Of a DNA stretch of 64,000 bases, positions 44,399 to 52,501 are shown in pieces. Under the pieces are notes generated by a model, which was given only the letters and a program-made list of their open reading frames with translations, had not been told where the DNA came from and did no database searches. The number at the start of each line of letters is the position of its first letter. Positions within the stretch are counted from its first letter, which is position 1. A program made the position numbers and the translations under genes. The stretch is from Calothrix sp. NIES-4105 (lineage in GTDB: Bacteria; Cyanobacteriota; Cyanobacteriia; Cyanobacteriales; Nostocaceae), in NCBI RefSeq assembly GCF_002368415.1, contig NZ_AP018290.1:9415717-9479716 (forward strand). The letters are read 5' to 3'.

Positions 44399-44572
44399 CT
44401 AATAGTCAATGTCGCAGGAGGTAATATTCGCAGTATTGCATTAAATGCCGCATTTTTAGCAGCAGATGCCAATGATTCGGTAACAATGTATTATATGTTG
44501 CAGGCAGCTAAAAGCGAGTATATTAAATTAGAGCGAACCCTGACAGATACAGAGGTTAAGGGATGGGTTTAA
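44399..44572 (+). pseudogene. C-terminal remnant of the eCIS AAA+ ATPase (Pvc15-like)
   Basis: The frame between a TGA at 44396 and the stop at 44570 encodes VAGGNIRSIALNAAFLAADA, NDSVTMYYMLQAAKSEYIKL, ERTLTDTEVKGWV. This looks like the sensor-2/C-terminal helical end of the AAA+ ATPase usually present in eCIS clusters (GGNIRxIALNAAFLAA). Walker motifs are absent here. No intact copy occurs in the window. Confidence 0.58.
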
Positions 44573-44587
44573 TTAAAATTGATACTG

Positions 44588-46141
44588 TTACGCACGTATA
44601 ACAATTACCTCTCGTCCTTTTTTAGTTGTTGCTGTTTTAGTTTTTAAACGGTCTATAAAAGGTGGAGCGTTTTTGCGTCTATCAAAAACAAATAACCAAC
44701 CGTAATCTGCTTTTATTCTTTCTAAATAACCATCTAACTGGTCTAACCCTTGTTCTTCTGGGTCTTTTACTTTATCTCTCCAAGCTTTGACTTCAATTCC
44801 TAAAGTTACTTTTTTATATTTTAAGCACAAATCCATGCGACCACTGCCAATTGCATATTCTCGCTCTAATGTGCCGCCACCGTTTACAACTCGGTGTAAA
44901 AATGACATTAATACAATATGTGGTGCGATTTCATGATATGATGTAGTAGCTAATAAAGGCTCTCCATGTTGGCGCCAAAAATCAATAAATGCCTCTAGTA
45001 AAGCATCAACGTTTAGCTCACCTTTAGAGGTTAACCAAGTAGGATTAATAGCAGGTAAACTATCAGAGGCGCCCTGAGTCAAAACACGGGGAATAACCTC
45101 GCGATAAATTGGGTTAGCAATTGTTAGTCCTGCGTTTGGCTCCCTACGCAACAATCCCAAGTCAACTAAATATTGTCGATCGTCCGAAGGTGTATCGCCT
45201 AATGTAGCACCAGCCAACATTGGTTCAATAATTGCCTTTACTCTTGATTCAGTCAGTTTTTCTGCGAGGGAATCGAGGTGGGTGTCTTTACGAGAAATTA
45301 GTATTTCTTTCGCTTGATTAATATGTTCTACAGTAATTGCAACTGATGTATCTGTCACCAATTCTTCAACAATTTCTTTTGCCAAAGCATTTACTAACCA
45401 AGGTTGCCCCTGAGTTAAATCATAAGCCGTTTGTGATGCTTCAGGAGTAAAAACTTGCCCTGTATCCGAAGTATGCTGCTGGTATAATTGCGCGACCTCA
45501 GCAGCATTAAAATCTCTCATTGTCAAAGAGCGGTCTTTTATATTAAATGGGCTTGCAGTATTTAATCTACCACCACCACCAGAAGCCACTTTATAATCTC
45601 GTACATCTCGTAAGCCGATTAACCCAACACTGCTGGGAAAATTTGTTGGGCGCCCGCGATAACCATCGCGCAATTGTCGCAAAATAGAAATTAGCGTTTC
45701 GTCTCTCAAAGAGTCAATTTCGTCAATAAACAATACTAATGGTCGTTTTGATGCTTGTGCCCAAACCTGCAATGCTCCTTGAATTCTTCTTCCTGGCTGT
45801 GCAGTGTCCCAATTTAATGGTGGATGTAAATCTTCAGGTAAATCAAGTTTTGCGCTAGCTTGCCATGAATCAAGAATAGTTGTTTCTGCCGAGAAAGGGT
45901 CATGACTAAAAGGGGCGCCGAGTTCCACTGACACCAAAGCTGCTGTATAATTACCGCTTTCGGTTAGCTGTTTAGCCAACGCTAACATTGCTGTTGTTTT
46001 ACCCGTTTGACGTGGTGCGTGGATGACGAAATAGCTACGTTGTCTAATCAACCGCTCTAGGGAAGGTAGCCGAACGGTGGGAGGTAACATGTAGTGAATG
46101 TCAGTTTCACAAGGACCTGAGATATTGAACCAACGAGCCAT
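44588..46141 (-). CDS. AAA-like ATPase with C-terminal PD-(D/E)XK-type nuclease domain
   Basis: The 517-residue protein has Walker A (APRQTGKTT) at about 42, Walker B (PLVLFIDEIDSL) at about 134, and a winged-helix-like middle region. The C-terminal domain (GSGRMDLCLKYKK then GIEVKAWRDK, EQGLDQLDGYLERI, GWLFVFDRR) fits the PD-(D/E)XK fold: Asp in GRMDL and E-x-K in IEVKAW. This architecture is common in cyanobacteria as AAA-like domain proteins of unknown role, with defence or mobile-element links suspected. It is not part of the structural operon. ATG start; the region upstream contains a truncated effector leader. Confidence 0.78.
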   Translation of the reverse strand: MARWFNISGPCETDIHYMLPPTVRLPSLERLIRQRSYFVIHAPRQTGKTTAMLALAKQLTESGNYTAALVSVELGAPFSHDPFSAETTILDSWQASAKLDLPEDLHPPLNWDTAQPGRRIQGALQVWAQASKRPLVLFIDEIDSLRDETLISILRQLRDGYRGRPTNFPSSVGLIGLRDVRDYKVASGGGGRLNTASPFNIKDRSLTMRDFNAAEVAQLYQQHTSDTGQVFTPEASQTAYDLTQGQPWLVNALAKEIVEELVTDTSVAITVEHINQAKEILISRKDTHLDSLAEKLTESRVKAIIEPMLAGATLGDTPSDDRQYLVDLGLLRREPNAGLTIANPIYREVIPRVLTQGASDSLPAINPTWLTSKGELNVDALLEAFIDFWRQHGEPLLATTSYHEIAPHIVLMSFLHRVVNGGGTLEREYAIGSGRMDLCLKYKKVTLGIEVKAWRDKVKDPEEQGLDQLDGYLERIKADYGWLFVFDRRKNAPPFIDRLKTKTATTKKGREVIVIRA

Positions 46142-46346
46142 GACAACAAAAGCGCCTATTGACTATAACGCTCTCAAGTGTAACGCATTATATATTTTAG
46201 AAGTCGTTCGGGTTTTTTAGCCCAGTTTCCTTTCCTTGATTCTACGATGGCGTGCGGTCTCAAGGTAAAATCGTGCAAATGCGATTTCCTGCTACCATGC
46301 CCAACTCTATCCAACAAGAAGCCCGTCAAATCCTCGACACTCATCC

Positions 46347-46685
46347 TTACAACGTTAAAATCCCCAGAGAATTATGACTCAATTGTCTTTGTAATTTTTG
46401 CTGTCCTGTAGGGTTGCTCATCCGTTGCATTACTTGTTGTGCAACTCGATCTGCTTCCTGTTCGTAAACGTCTCCTGGTTTGTTAACTGTGAGTTGAGCT
46501 TGGGGACGCATTGATATGCGGTTAAAGTCGTAGCTGCTAGGTTTTTGTACTGCTTGTTGCTCAGTAGTTACCTTGGGCATGACATGAGGGGAGTCTAAAC
46601 CGAAGCCGCGCGTCGGTTGCCTGAGTGTAGATATTGAGAAGGAATTTGTAGCAGCTTTTTTACCTTGACCTACTCGTTCTCTCAT
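46347..46685 (-). pseudogene. Truncated effector leader
   Basis: The ATG at 46685 (GGAGAAAG upstream) starts MRERVGQGKKAATNSFSIST. The frame carries the complete shared leader ([47 protein letters not shown]) and stops soon after QRQL, where it joins unrelated DNA near 46378. The joined DNA, read on the plus strand, holds the start of another frame (MPNSIQQEARQILDTHPYNV) that also ends abruptly, so a deletion fused two genes. If expressed, only the leader (about 112 aa) would be made. Confidence 0.85.
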
Positions 46686-46795
46686 TTTCTTTCTCCTCGT
46701 GCCCAAGCAGTAGGTTAATCAATATCTCACCAGTATAAATTTCTAGGATAGTGGGGATATGTATATGGAACAATTAGCCAAAAGTCTAAATCGCA
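46686..46795 (-). promoter_or_regulatory. Conserved upstream cassette of effector genes (copy 2)
   Basis: On the minus strand it reads TTTAGACTTTTGGCTAAT, then TTATACTGGTGAGATATTGA, CCTACTGCTTGGGCA and a GAGGAGAAAG ribosome site before the leader ATG. It is the same cassette as at 39428-39532 and 60613-60718. Confidence 0.75.
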
Positions 46796-47269
46796 ACAAT
46801 TCCTAAGCATTTTCGTTACACGCCTAAGTACATTTATGTTTTCTTTATAGAAAACCTGGAATACTACCAGTAAATGCCACCTCAGCTTGATTAAGAATTC
46901 TAGTTATAATTTTAACCTTGCCTTGGTTTTGTAAATCCTGTATATTTATCGCTTTTTGGTCTACCAACTCTTTGACAGTAAATAAATATACAAATATCCT
47001 ACCAACAATTTATTAATATAGTAAATTAGTTTTATATAATATCCCTTTTTCTCCAAAAGCATACCTAGCAGCATGTTGTGCATTTTTTGAGGTGGATATT
47101 AAGGGTATACTACTCCCTTCCCACTCAAAGAATACTGATTTGGAATTAACCACAAAGGACACAAAGCTCACAAAGGAGGAAGGAAGATAGGTAATCTTAT
47201 GCCGGGAAGGGAGTAATCTCATTTAACATCCTGGTTATTTATCTATAAATACTATCCATAGAAGTTAAA
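46796..47269. other. Gene fragment and intergenic repeat
   Basis: On the minus strand, 46845-47010 is an open remnant of about 54 codons ending NQAEVAFTGSIPGFL and a stop; its family is unknown. At 47146-47185 there is a CCACAAAGGACACAAAGCTC-type repeat also found near 25116 and 60776. No intact gene is seen. Confidence 0.5.
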
Positions 47270-47806
47270 TTAAACTGAAACCCCCAATTTGCTAAGTCTA
47301 TTATTTGATTCTTGCTTTTGTACATTCTCCAACAAGATGCTTTCACTCCCATCTTCATTTGTTTGAATAATTATTTGCTCTTGGTATTTGGGGACATTAT
47401 TTTCTATAATAAATTTGACCTGCTGTATCGTTTTTGGTTTTATATTAATTAGCGTCTCTAATAGCATGTCATATCTATTAACTTCTTTTCCCAAAGTCTG
47501 GGTCATAATCATCCTATCCTCACCTTTATTCCAAAATGTTTCTGATTGAATATACTCAATACTATTGCGTTCATCTAATATAGTTACTTTTGTATGTTCG
47601 ACATCGCTAATTTCACATCCTATGTACTCTATAGCATGAAAATATTTGGGAACGGAATCATAATCATATTCTTCGTCTGCATTATTAAAATCTGGGTCTT
47701 CATCCTCATCAAGTGGCTCAAAATAATCTTCTGGTGCAATTTCGATTTTTAGAGAATCGGGATTATTTACTAGTTTATACTCAATCCATATAGAAATTGT
47801 ATTCAT
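47270..47806 (-). CDS. Probable immunity protein, unknown family
   Basis: The ATG at 47806 is preceded by AAGGAGGAAA 8 bases upstream and is preferred to an earlier in-frame start that overlaps the toxin-tip gene. The 178-residue acidic protein (MNTISIWIEYKLVNNPDSLK; EIAPEDYFEPLDEDEDPDF; ETLINIKPKTIQQVKFIIEN) has no recognised domain. It follows the orphan toxin tip at 47844-48455 on the same strand, so an immunity role is inferred from position, size and acidity. Confidence 0.55.
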   Translation of the reverse strand: MNTISIWIEYKLVNNPDSLKIEIAPEDYFEPLDEDEDPDFNNADEEYDYDSVPKYFHAIEYIGCEISDVEHTKVTILDERNSIEYIQSETFWNKGEDRMIMTQTLGKEVNRYDMLLETLINIKPKTIQQVKFIIENNVPKYQEQIIIQTNEDGSESILLENVQKQESNNRLSKLGVSV

Positions 47807-47843
47807 TGAATTTTCCTCCTTACTAAATACAGTATAATTAAAA

Positions 47844-48455
47844 TCACTGACCATGAGTTAAATCTCTATCTTCAAAAAACTTACGAACTGTTCTCAGGAT
47901 TTTCTTTTTGCGTTTCTGATCTATTTTACCAGAATCTACTAAATCCTGAAGCCGCTCTTCGAGTTGTCTTGGATTTAAGCTACGTACTTCTTGGGAACTT
48001 AATGGTGACAAACTACCACCTGGAATTCTATTTAATGCGGCAAGTTGACCTCTATATTTTAATTGTGTTTCAATGGTTTCTTCTAAGTTCCAACCTTTTG
48101 TATCTCTTTGTTTTGTTTCTTGCTTTTGGGTATTTTGCTCATCGTCTTGAATTTGTGATTCTGTTGGTATTATTTCTCGTAGGATAACTTGAAGCAATTT
48201 TTCAACAGATTCTGCGCCTTCTTTTACTTGGCTTAATGCTTGTATTGCTTCCTTTGAATCTTGTATCAATACTGCTTTTTCAAATTGACTCTCAATAGAT
48301 AGCAGTGTATTTTTCATAGACTCTAAGAACTCTTCAGGAGAGGTATTCACCAGTTTTCTCAACTTATGAAGCTTATACTTTCTTGTTAATTCAGTCTTGG
48401 CTTTATCAAGTGCATTTTTTGCCTCAACTCTAGCTTGAGATTCTTCTGCTTCCAC
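47844..48455 (-). CDS. Orphan effector C-terminal toxin tip (5' truncated)
   Basis: The frame begins at a GTG without a good ribosome site and is open further upstream into gene debris, so it looks like a severed effector end. The first half is charged coiled coil (EAEESQARVEAKNALDKAKT). The last 65 residues (AALNRIPGGSLSPLSSQEVR; QLEERLQDLVDSGKIDQKRK; KKILRTVRKFFEDRD) form a compact basic helical tip of unknown activity. It is followed by a probable immunity gene with a strong ribosome site. Confidence 0.5.
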   Translation of the reverse strand: MEAEESQARVEAKNALDKAKTELTRKYKLHKLRKLVNTSPEEFLESMKNTLLSIESQFEKAVLIQDSKEAIQALSQVKEGAESVEKLLQVILREIIPTESQIQDDEQNTQKQETKQRDTKGWNLEETIETQLKYRGQLAALNRIPGGSLSPLSSQEVRSLNPRQLEERLQDLVDSGKIDQKRKKKILRTVRKFFEDRDLTHGQ

Positions 48456-48489
48456 TTTTTTATAATTAAGGCATTTGTTGTGTATTTTA

Positions 48490-48690
48490 GGATATAGCTT
48501 GCAGCCTCGTCAATATTTGCGCCGTGTTTTGCTAGGTACAGCAATAAATCGGGTTTGAGGCTAGTTTAAATTGTAATGTCAGATTTGCGAAGGAATTTTC
48601 TTGTACCTAGATTGCGAACATCTGGCTTGAGATTAAGGCGCCTCATGAAGTTGTAATTGTTGCTGCCCAGCAGGGTTGCTCATCGTTTAA
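48490..48690 (-). pseudogene. Scraps of a YbjN-family gene and of an effector leader
   Basis: 48510-48640 is a decayed copy of the region at about 49558-49690 of the neighbouring 375-aa gene (shared AAATCGGGTTTGAGGCTAG; CATCTGGCTTGAGATTAA). 48640-48686, minus strand, reads MSNPAGQQQLQLHEAP, a piece of the effector leader just after VMQR. Neither is functional. Confidence 0.7.
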
Positions 48691-48744
48691 TTAACATAGA
48701 TTAGTTTCGGCGCCCGCGTTGCCAACCTACAAAGATGATTTTGA

Positions 48745-49872
48745 TTATAAGTCGATTTGATTAATCGCTTCTTCTGGCGATAAATTACCATAAATGATAG
48801 ACATAATTGAGGGCATATATTCGTCCATCATCCTGACGTTGGCATAAACCAAGTTTTTAATTAGTGCTGAGGAAAGTCTGTCACCTTCTACATCAATACT
48901 AGTTTTATAGCTAATCTCCCCGTCGGCAAACTCTAGTTCAAAATTACCAATTGCCAAACCAGAATTTGCTCTAGTCAAGAACTCCGCTATCGCCAACAGC
49001 TTAGATGAAGGCGCCTTGACTGGGCAAACTGAGTAAAATAAGAATTGCTGTTGTTCAGCCCTTGCCCTTGCATAACAAGTCCATGTACCATTTTCGCCTT
49101 GAAAAGCTATTTGTAAAGTTGGTTGTCCTTGAAGTTGAACGAATGGCCAGTCATCTGCTGTGAAGAAATTGACCATTTCCTCAAAAATATTGTTATTTGT
49201 AGGAGATGGTGACAAATTGATATCTATTTTTTCTGTAATTTCATCGACATTAATATCAGCTAATTCTGTTAAGAATGTATTTATCCCTTCGAGCATTTGA
49301 GACGCGGCTTTCTGGGTTTTAACAGACAAATTAGCTTCAGTCCAATCTTTAAAGAAGTTGACAATACCTTCAGAAATTGCTTCACCAGAAGTTGTTGGAA
49401 CAAGATTTTCTGGACTAATATAAGACCAAAGAGTACGGTAGCCAATTGAGCCTGATTCTTGTTGCTGCTTAACAGATAAACCTAACCAATTTTCAGTAAA
49501 TAGTATTTGGTGATCTGGTTGTTCTTGACTTAAATTTAAGATATATTTTGTAACTGAGTCAATTGTGGCGCCGTGTGCTAGTACTGGTAGTAAATCTGGT
49601 TTGAGAGCCGTTTCGATTATAATGTCGGTGTCGGGGAGGAATTTGCCAGTTGATAGGGGGTTACGTGCGTCTGGTTTGAGATTAAATAAGGCGCAATTGT
49701 CAATACGTTTATAAAGTTGTGGGTTGACACAGAAGGTTAGACGACATTCAATGAGTTGGTCGTCTTGTTTGGTTAGAGATAGGGTGAGCGCGCGAACGGT
49801 CAGGGGAAATTGGGAGTCGTCGTATAGGCTTAATTCGTTGTCCAGTTGACTATTTTCAGTGTAAGGTGTCAT
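48745..49872 (-). CDS. YbjN-domain protein (copy A), possible effector chaperone
   Basis: The product has 375 residues. The N-terminal 200 residues (LIECRLTFCVNPQLYKRIDN; DTDIIIETALKPDLLPVLAH) are of unknown family. The C-terminal 150 residues (DDWPFVQLQGQPTLQIAFQG; WTCYARARAEQQQFLFYSVC; FELEFADGEISYKTSID; LSPEEAI) match the YbjN/type III chaperone-like fold. It is nearly identical to the copy at 51226-52350. Two more decayed copies lie nearby, showing local amplification among effector and immunity genes. A role as effector chaperone or adaptor is inferred. Confidence 0.72.
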   Translation of the reverse strand: MTPYTENSQLDNELSLYDDSQFPLTVRALTLSLTKQDDQLIECRLTFCVNPQLYKRIDNCALFNLKPDARNPLSTGKFLPDTDIIIETALKPDLLPVLAHGATIDSVTKYILNLSQEQPDHQILFTENWLGLSVKQQQESGSIGYRTLWSYISPENLVPTTSGEAISEGIVNFFKDWTEANLSVKTQKAASQMLEGINTFLTELADINVDEITEKIDINLSPSPTNNNIFEEMVNFFTADDWPFVQLQGQPTLQIAFQGENGTWTCYARARAEQQQFLFYSVCPVKAPSSKLLAIAEFLTRANSGLAIGNFELEFADGEISYKTSIDVEGDRLSSALIKNLVYANVRMMDEYMPSIMSIIYGNLSPEEAINQIDL

Positions 49873-49902
49873 GTCAAGTTATATGTATTACTCATTTTCT
49901 CC

Positions 49903-50511
49903 CTAATGTAAACCCGATGGTGTGCTTTTTACTGGTATTAATAAATCTAAATTCGCTAACGCTTTTGTTGCTATTTCTGACACATAATAATTTTCTGAAT
50001 CTAAAGCATCAATCCAAACTTGACGTAATCTAAGACGATTTAGTTCAAGAAGTGAATCAACAGCAGGTATTTTTACATAATCATCCTCATCTTGAAGTAA
50101 CTCTATCAAGGCATCAACTGCTTCCTCAGTATTATAATGCTTGAGTTGCCTAGCAACTTCTTGCCGAGGTCGTCTTGAACGTTTTTCACGGTTAACTTCA
50201 TTAATGAGACAATTAAGTATTTCAGAACTTTGATACTCACCTAATGCAGATAGTGCATCCGCGCGCACTTCCTCATCATTATCATTTTTAACTATATTAA
50301 TTAGATGAGGTATCGCACGAATATCTTGAATCTCTCCTAAATTACAAGCTGCTGTTGAGCGTACTCCGGGTTCTGAATCTGACAAAAAAGGGAGTATTAT
50401 TTCTAGAGAATTACTTAGCTTTAATATACCTATTTTATCCAACGCCAATTCCCTAATTTCAGAATTTGGGTTTTTCAAATCTTCTAAAATAACTGATATC
50501 TCATCCAACAT
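49903..50511 (-). CDS. HEAT-repeat protein, probable immunity protein
   Basis: The ATG at 50511 with GAGAGGA upstream is preferred to an in-frame TTG 21 bases earlier. About 202 residues make five or six HEAT-like helical pairs (LPFLSDSEPGVRSTAACNLG; IVKNDNDEEVRADALSALGE; LLQDEDDYVKIPAVDSLLEL). HEAT-repeat proteins are common toxin neutralisers. The gene starts 17 bp after the stop of the candidate ADP-ribosyltransferase-like toxin at 50529-51029, the expected toxin-immunity order. Confidence 0.72.
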   Translation of the reverse strand: MLDEISVILEDLKNPNSEIRELALDKIGILKLSNSLEIILPFLSDSEPGVRSTAACNLGEIQDIRAIPHLINIVKNDNDEEVRADALSALGEYQSSEILNCLINEVNREKRSRRPRQEVARQLKHYNTEEAVDALIELLQDEDDYVKIPAVDSLLELNRLRLRQVWIDALDSENYYVSEIATKALANLDLLIPVKSTPSGLH

Positions 50512-50528
50512 AGATTTCCTCTCATTTA

Positions 50529-51029
50529 TCAAAAATTATTAATTACTATTAAAACTTCTTCAGGTAACTGTCCTTCTATAAGAATTTCTCCATTTTTCTC
50601 CATCTCATCTCTAACCGCCTGAGCGCGCTTGTTAATTTTACGCTTTTGCTGTAACATGAGGCATTCAACGAATTCGGGAGTATATACCTTTATTTTACCT
50701 TCACTTTCCAGCTGCTTAATAATATCCCAGCTAACTTTTATAATAATCCTTTTTTTGGTAAAAAAGATAGCACCACGATTTCCAGGCATTCTTATTCTTT
50801 CCGAAAAGGATATATATCTACTAGTCTGGTAACTTTCTTTTTTACTAACATGTTCCCAAGGAGTTTGAATATCTGCCTCATCTGATAGTTTACTACCTAT
50901 TTCAAAACCTAAAGAGCCACCTCTGTATTCATCGTCTCCACGAAAGATATACTGAGAACCAGTATTACCAGCTTGTTCAACTTCTACCTTTGGGTGTACT
51001 ATGTCGCTTTTGTCTTCATGACTGCTCAT
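50529..51029 (-). CDS. Orphan toxin tip, possibly ADP-ribosyltransferase-like
   Basis: The 166-residue protein contains SQYIFRGDDEYRGGSLGFE, a central TSRYISFSER and a C-terminal LIEGQLPEEVLIVI. The order Arg (FRGD), Ser-x-Ser (SFS) and a C-terminal Glu pair resembles the R-S-E pattern of ART-fold toxins, but this is only pattern recognition. It lacks the effector leader, so it is a stand-alone or severed tip. A 40-bp piece of its 3' end is copied at 42509-42548. The HEAT-repeat gene follows immediately. Confidence 0.48.
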   Translation of the reverse strand: MSSHEDKSDIVHPKVEVEQAGNTGSQYIFRGDDEYRGGSLGFEIGSKLSDEADIQTPWEHVSKKESYQTSRYISFSERIRMPGNRGAIFFTKKRIIIKVSWDIIKQLESEGKIKVYTPEFVECLMLQQKRKINKRAQAVRDEMEKNGEILIEGQLPEEVLIVINNF

Positions 51030-51225
51030 GTTGGATTAGTTTTTTTGTTCTATAGAGATTTTGGTAACAACCATAGTCCTATAAAAACCATTCTATTTAC
51101 ATCGATTAAGTTACAAAAGTTTATTATTCATAAGGCTATGCTGTCTAAATCTATTATCAAGTAAAATAAGAGACACATAGATTCGTTTCGGCGCCCGCGT
51201 TGCCAACTTACAAAGATAATTTTGA

Positions 51226-52350
51226 TTATGAGTCGATTTGAATAATCGCTTCTTCTGGTGATAAATTACCATAAATAACAGACATAATACCAGGCATATA
51301 TTCGTCCATCATCCTGACGTTGGCGTAAACCAAGTTTTTGATCAGTGCTGAGGATAGTCTGTCACCTTCTACATCAATACTCGTTTTGTAGCTTATTTCC
51401 CCGTCAGCAAACTCTAGTTCAAAGTTACCAATTACCAAACCAGAATTTGCTCTAGTTAAAAACTCTGCTATCGCCAACAGCTTAGATGAAGGCGCCTTGA
51501 CTGGACAAACTGAGTAAAATAAGAATTGCTGTTGTTCAGCCCTTGCCCTTGCATAACAAGTCCATGTACCATTTTCGCCTTGAAAAGCTATTTGTAAAGT
51601 TGGTTGTCCTTGAAGTTGAACGAATGGCCAGTCGTCTTCTGTGAAGAAATTGACCATTTCCTCAAAAATATTGTTATTTGTAGGAGATGATGATAGATTT
51701 GTATCGATTTGCGTAATTTCATCGACATTAATATCAGCTAATTCTGTTAAAAATGTATTTATCCCTTCGAGCATTTGAGACGCGGCTTTCTGGGTTTTAA
51801 CAGACAAATTAGCTTCAGTCCAATCTTTAAAGAAGTTGACAATACCTTCAGAAATTGCTTCACCAGAAGTTGTTGGAACAAGATTTTCTGGGCTAATATA
51901 AGACCAAAGAGTACGATAGCCAATTTCGCCTGATTCTTGTTGCTGCTTAACAGATAAACCTAACCAATTTTCGGTGAATAGTATTTGGTGATCTGGCTGT
52001 TCTTGACTTAAATTTAAGATATATTTTGTAACTGAGTCAATTGTGGCAACCTGTGTTAAAACTGGTAGTAAATCGGGTTTGAGAGCCGTTTCGATTATAA
52101 TGTCGGTGTCGGGGAGGAATTTGCTAGATGATAGGGGGTTACGTGCGTCTGGTTTGAGATTGAATAAGGCGCAATTGTCAATGCGTTTGTAAAGTTGTGG
52201 GTTGACACAGAAGGTCAGGCGACATTCTATAATTTGGTCGTCTTGTTTGGTTAGAGATAGGGCGAGCGTGCGAACGGTTAAGGAGGTTTGGGAGTTGCTG
52301 TGTAAGGTTAAGTCGGTGTCTAGTTGATAATTTTTAGTGTAAGGTATCAT
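51226..52350 (-). CDS. YbjN-domain protein (copy B), near-identical paralogue
   Basis: The 374-residue protein is almost identical to the one at 48745-49872, differing mainly at the N-terminus (MIPYTKNYQLDTDLTLHSNS) and near residue 215. The similarity continues about 50 bp past the stop (GTTTCGGCGCCCGCGTTGCC at both ends), so the duplicated unit includes flanking DNA. The toxin and HEAT gene pair lies between the two copies, and recombination between them would delete or exchange that pair. Confidence 0.75.
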   Translation of the reverse strand: MIPYTKNYQLDTDLTLHSNSQTSLTVRTLALSLTKQDDQIIECRLTFCVNPQLYKRIDNCALFNLKPDARNPLSSSKFLPDTDIIIETALKPDLLPVLTQVATIDSVTKYILNLSQEQPDHQILFTENWLGLSVKQQQESGEIGYRTLWSYISPENLVPTTSGEAISEGIVNFFKDWTEANLSVKTQKAASQMLEGINTFLTELADINVDEITQIDTNLSSSPTNNNIFEEMVNFFTEDDWPFVQLQGQPTLQIAFQGENGTWTCYARARAEQQQFLFYSVCPVKAPSSKLLAIAEFLTRANSGLVIGNFELEFADGEISYKTSIDVEGDRLSSALIKNLVYANVRMMDEYMPGIMSVIYGNLSPEEAIIQIDS

Positions 52351-52379
52351 GTAAAGTTATATGTATTACTCTTCTACAA

Positions 52380-52500
52380 AAGGCCAGTTGCCTTCCAGAT
52401 ATAGCTTAATTAAACTTGCGTGTGGTAAGGGACGCGCGCCTTGTTCATTTCAGCTTCATACCAAGCATCAATTTCTTCCATCGTTCTCATAAAATGAGTG
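52380..52500 (-). pseudogene. Partial copy of the Rpn-like gene and another fragment
   Basis: 52440-52497 repeats the part at 52712-52770 of the adjacent Rpn-like gene (shared CATACCAAGCATC and TTCTTCCATCGTTCTCATAA). 52375-52436, minus strand, ends a frame HASLIKLYLEGNWPFVEE then stop, a remnant of unknown origin. Confidence 0.6.
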
Positions 52501-52501
52501 T

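Noticed and set aside
44406-44572. Start of a functional small gene
   Set aside because: No start codon or ribosome site; the frame opens just after a stop and resembles only the end of an ATPase, so it is called a remnant.
47013-47222. Minus-strand frame of 69 codons
   Set aside because: It overlaps a dispersed CACAAAGGACACAAAG-type repeat and has no recognisable protein character.
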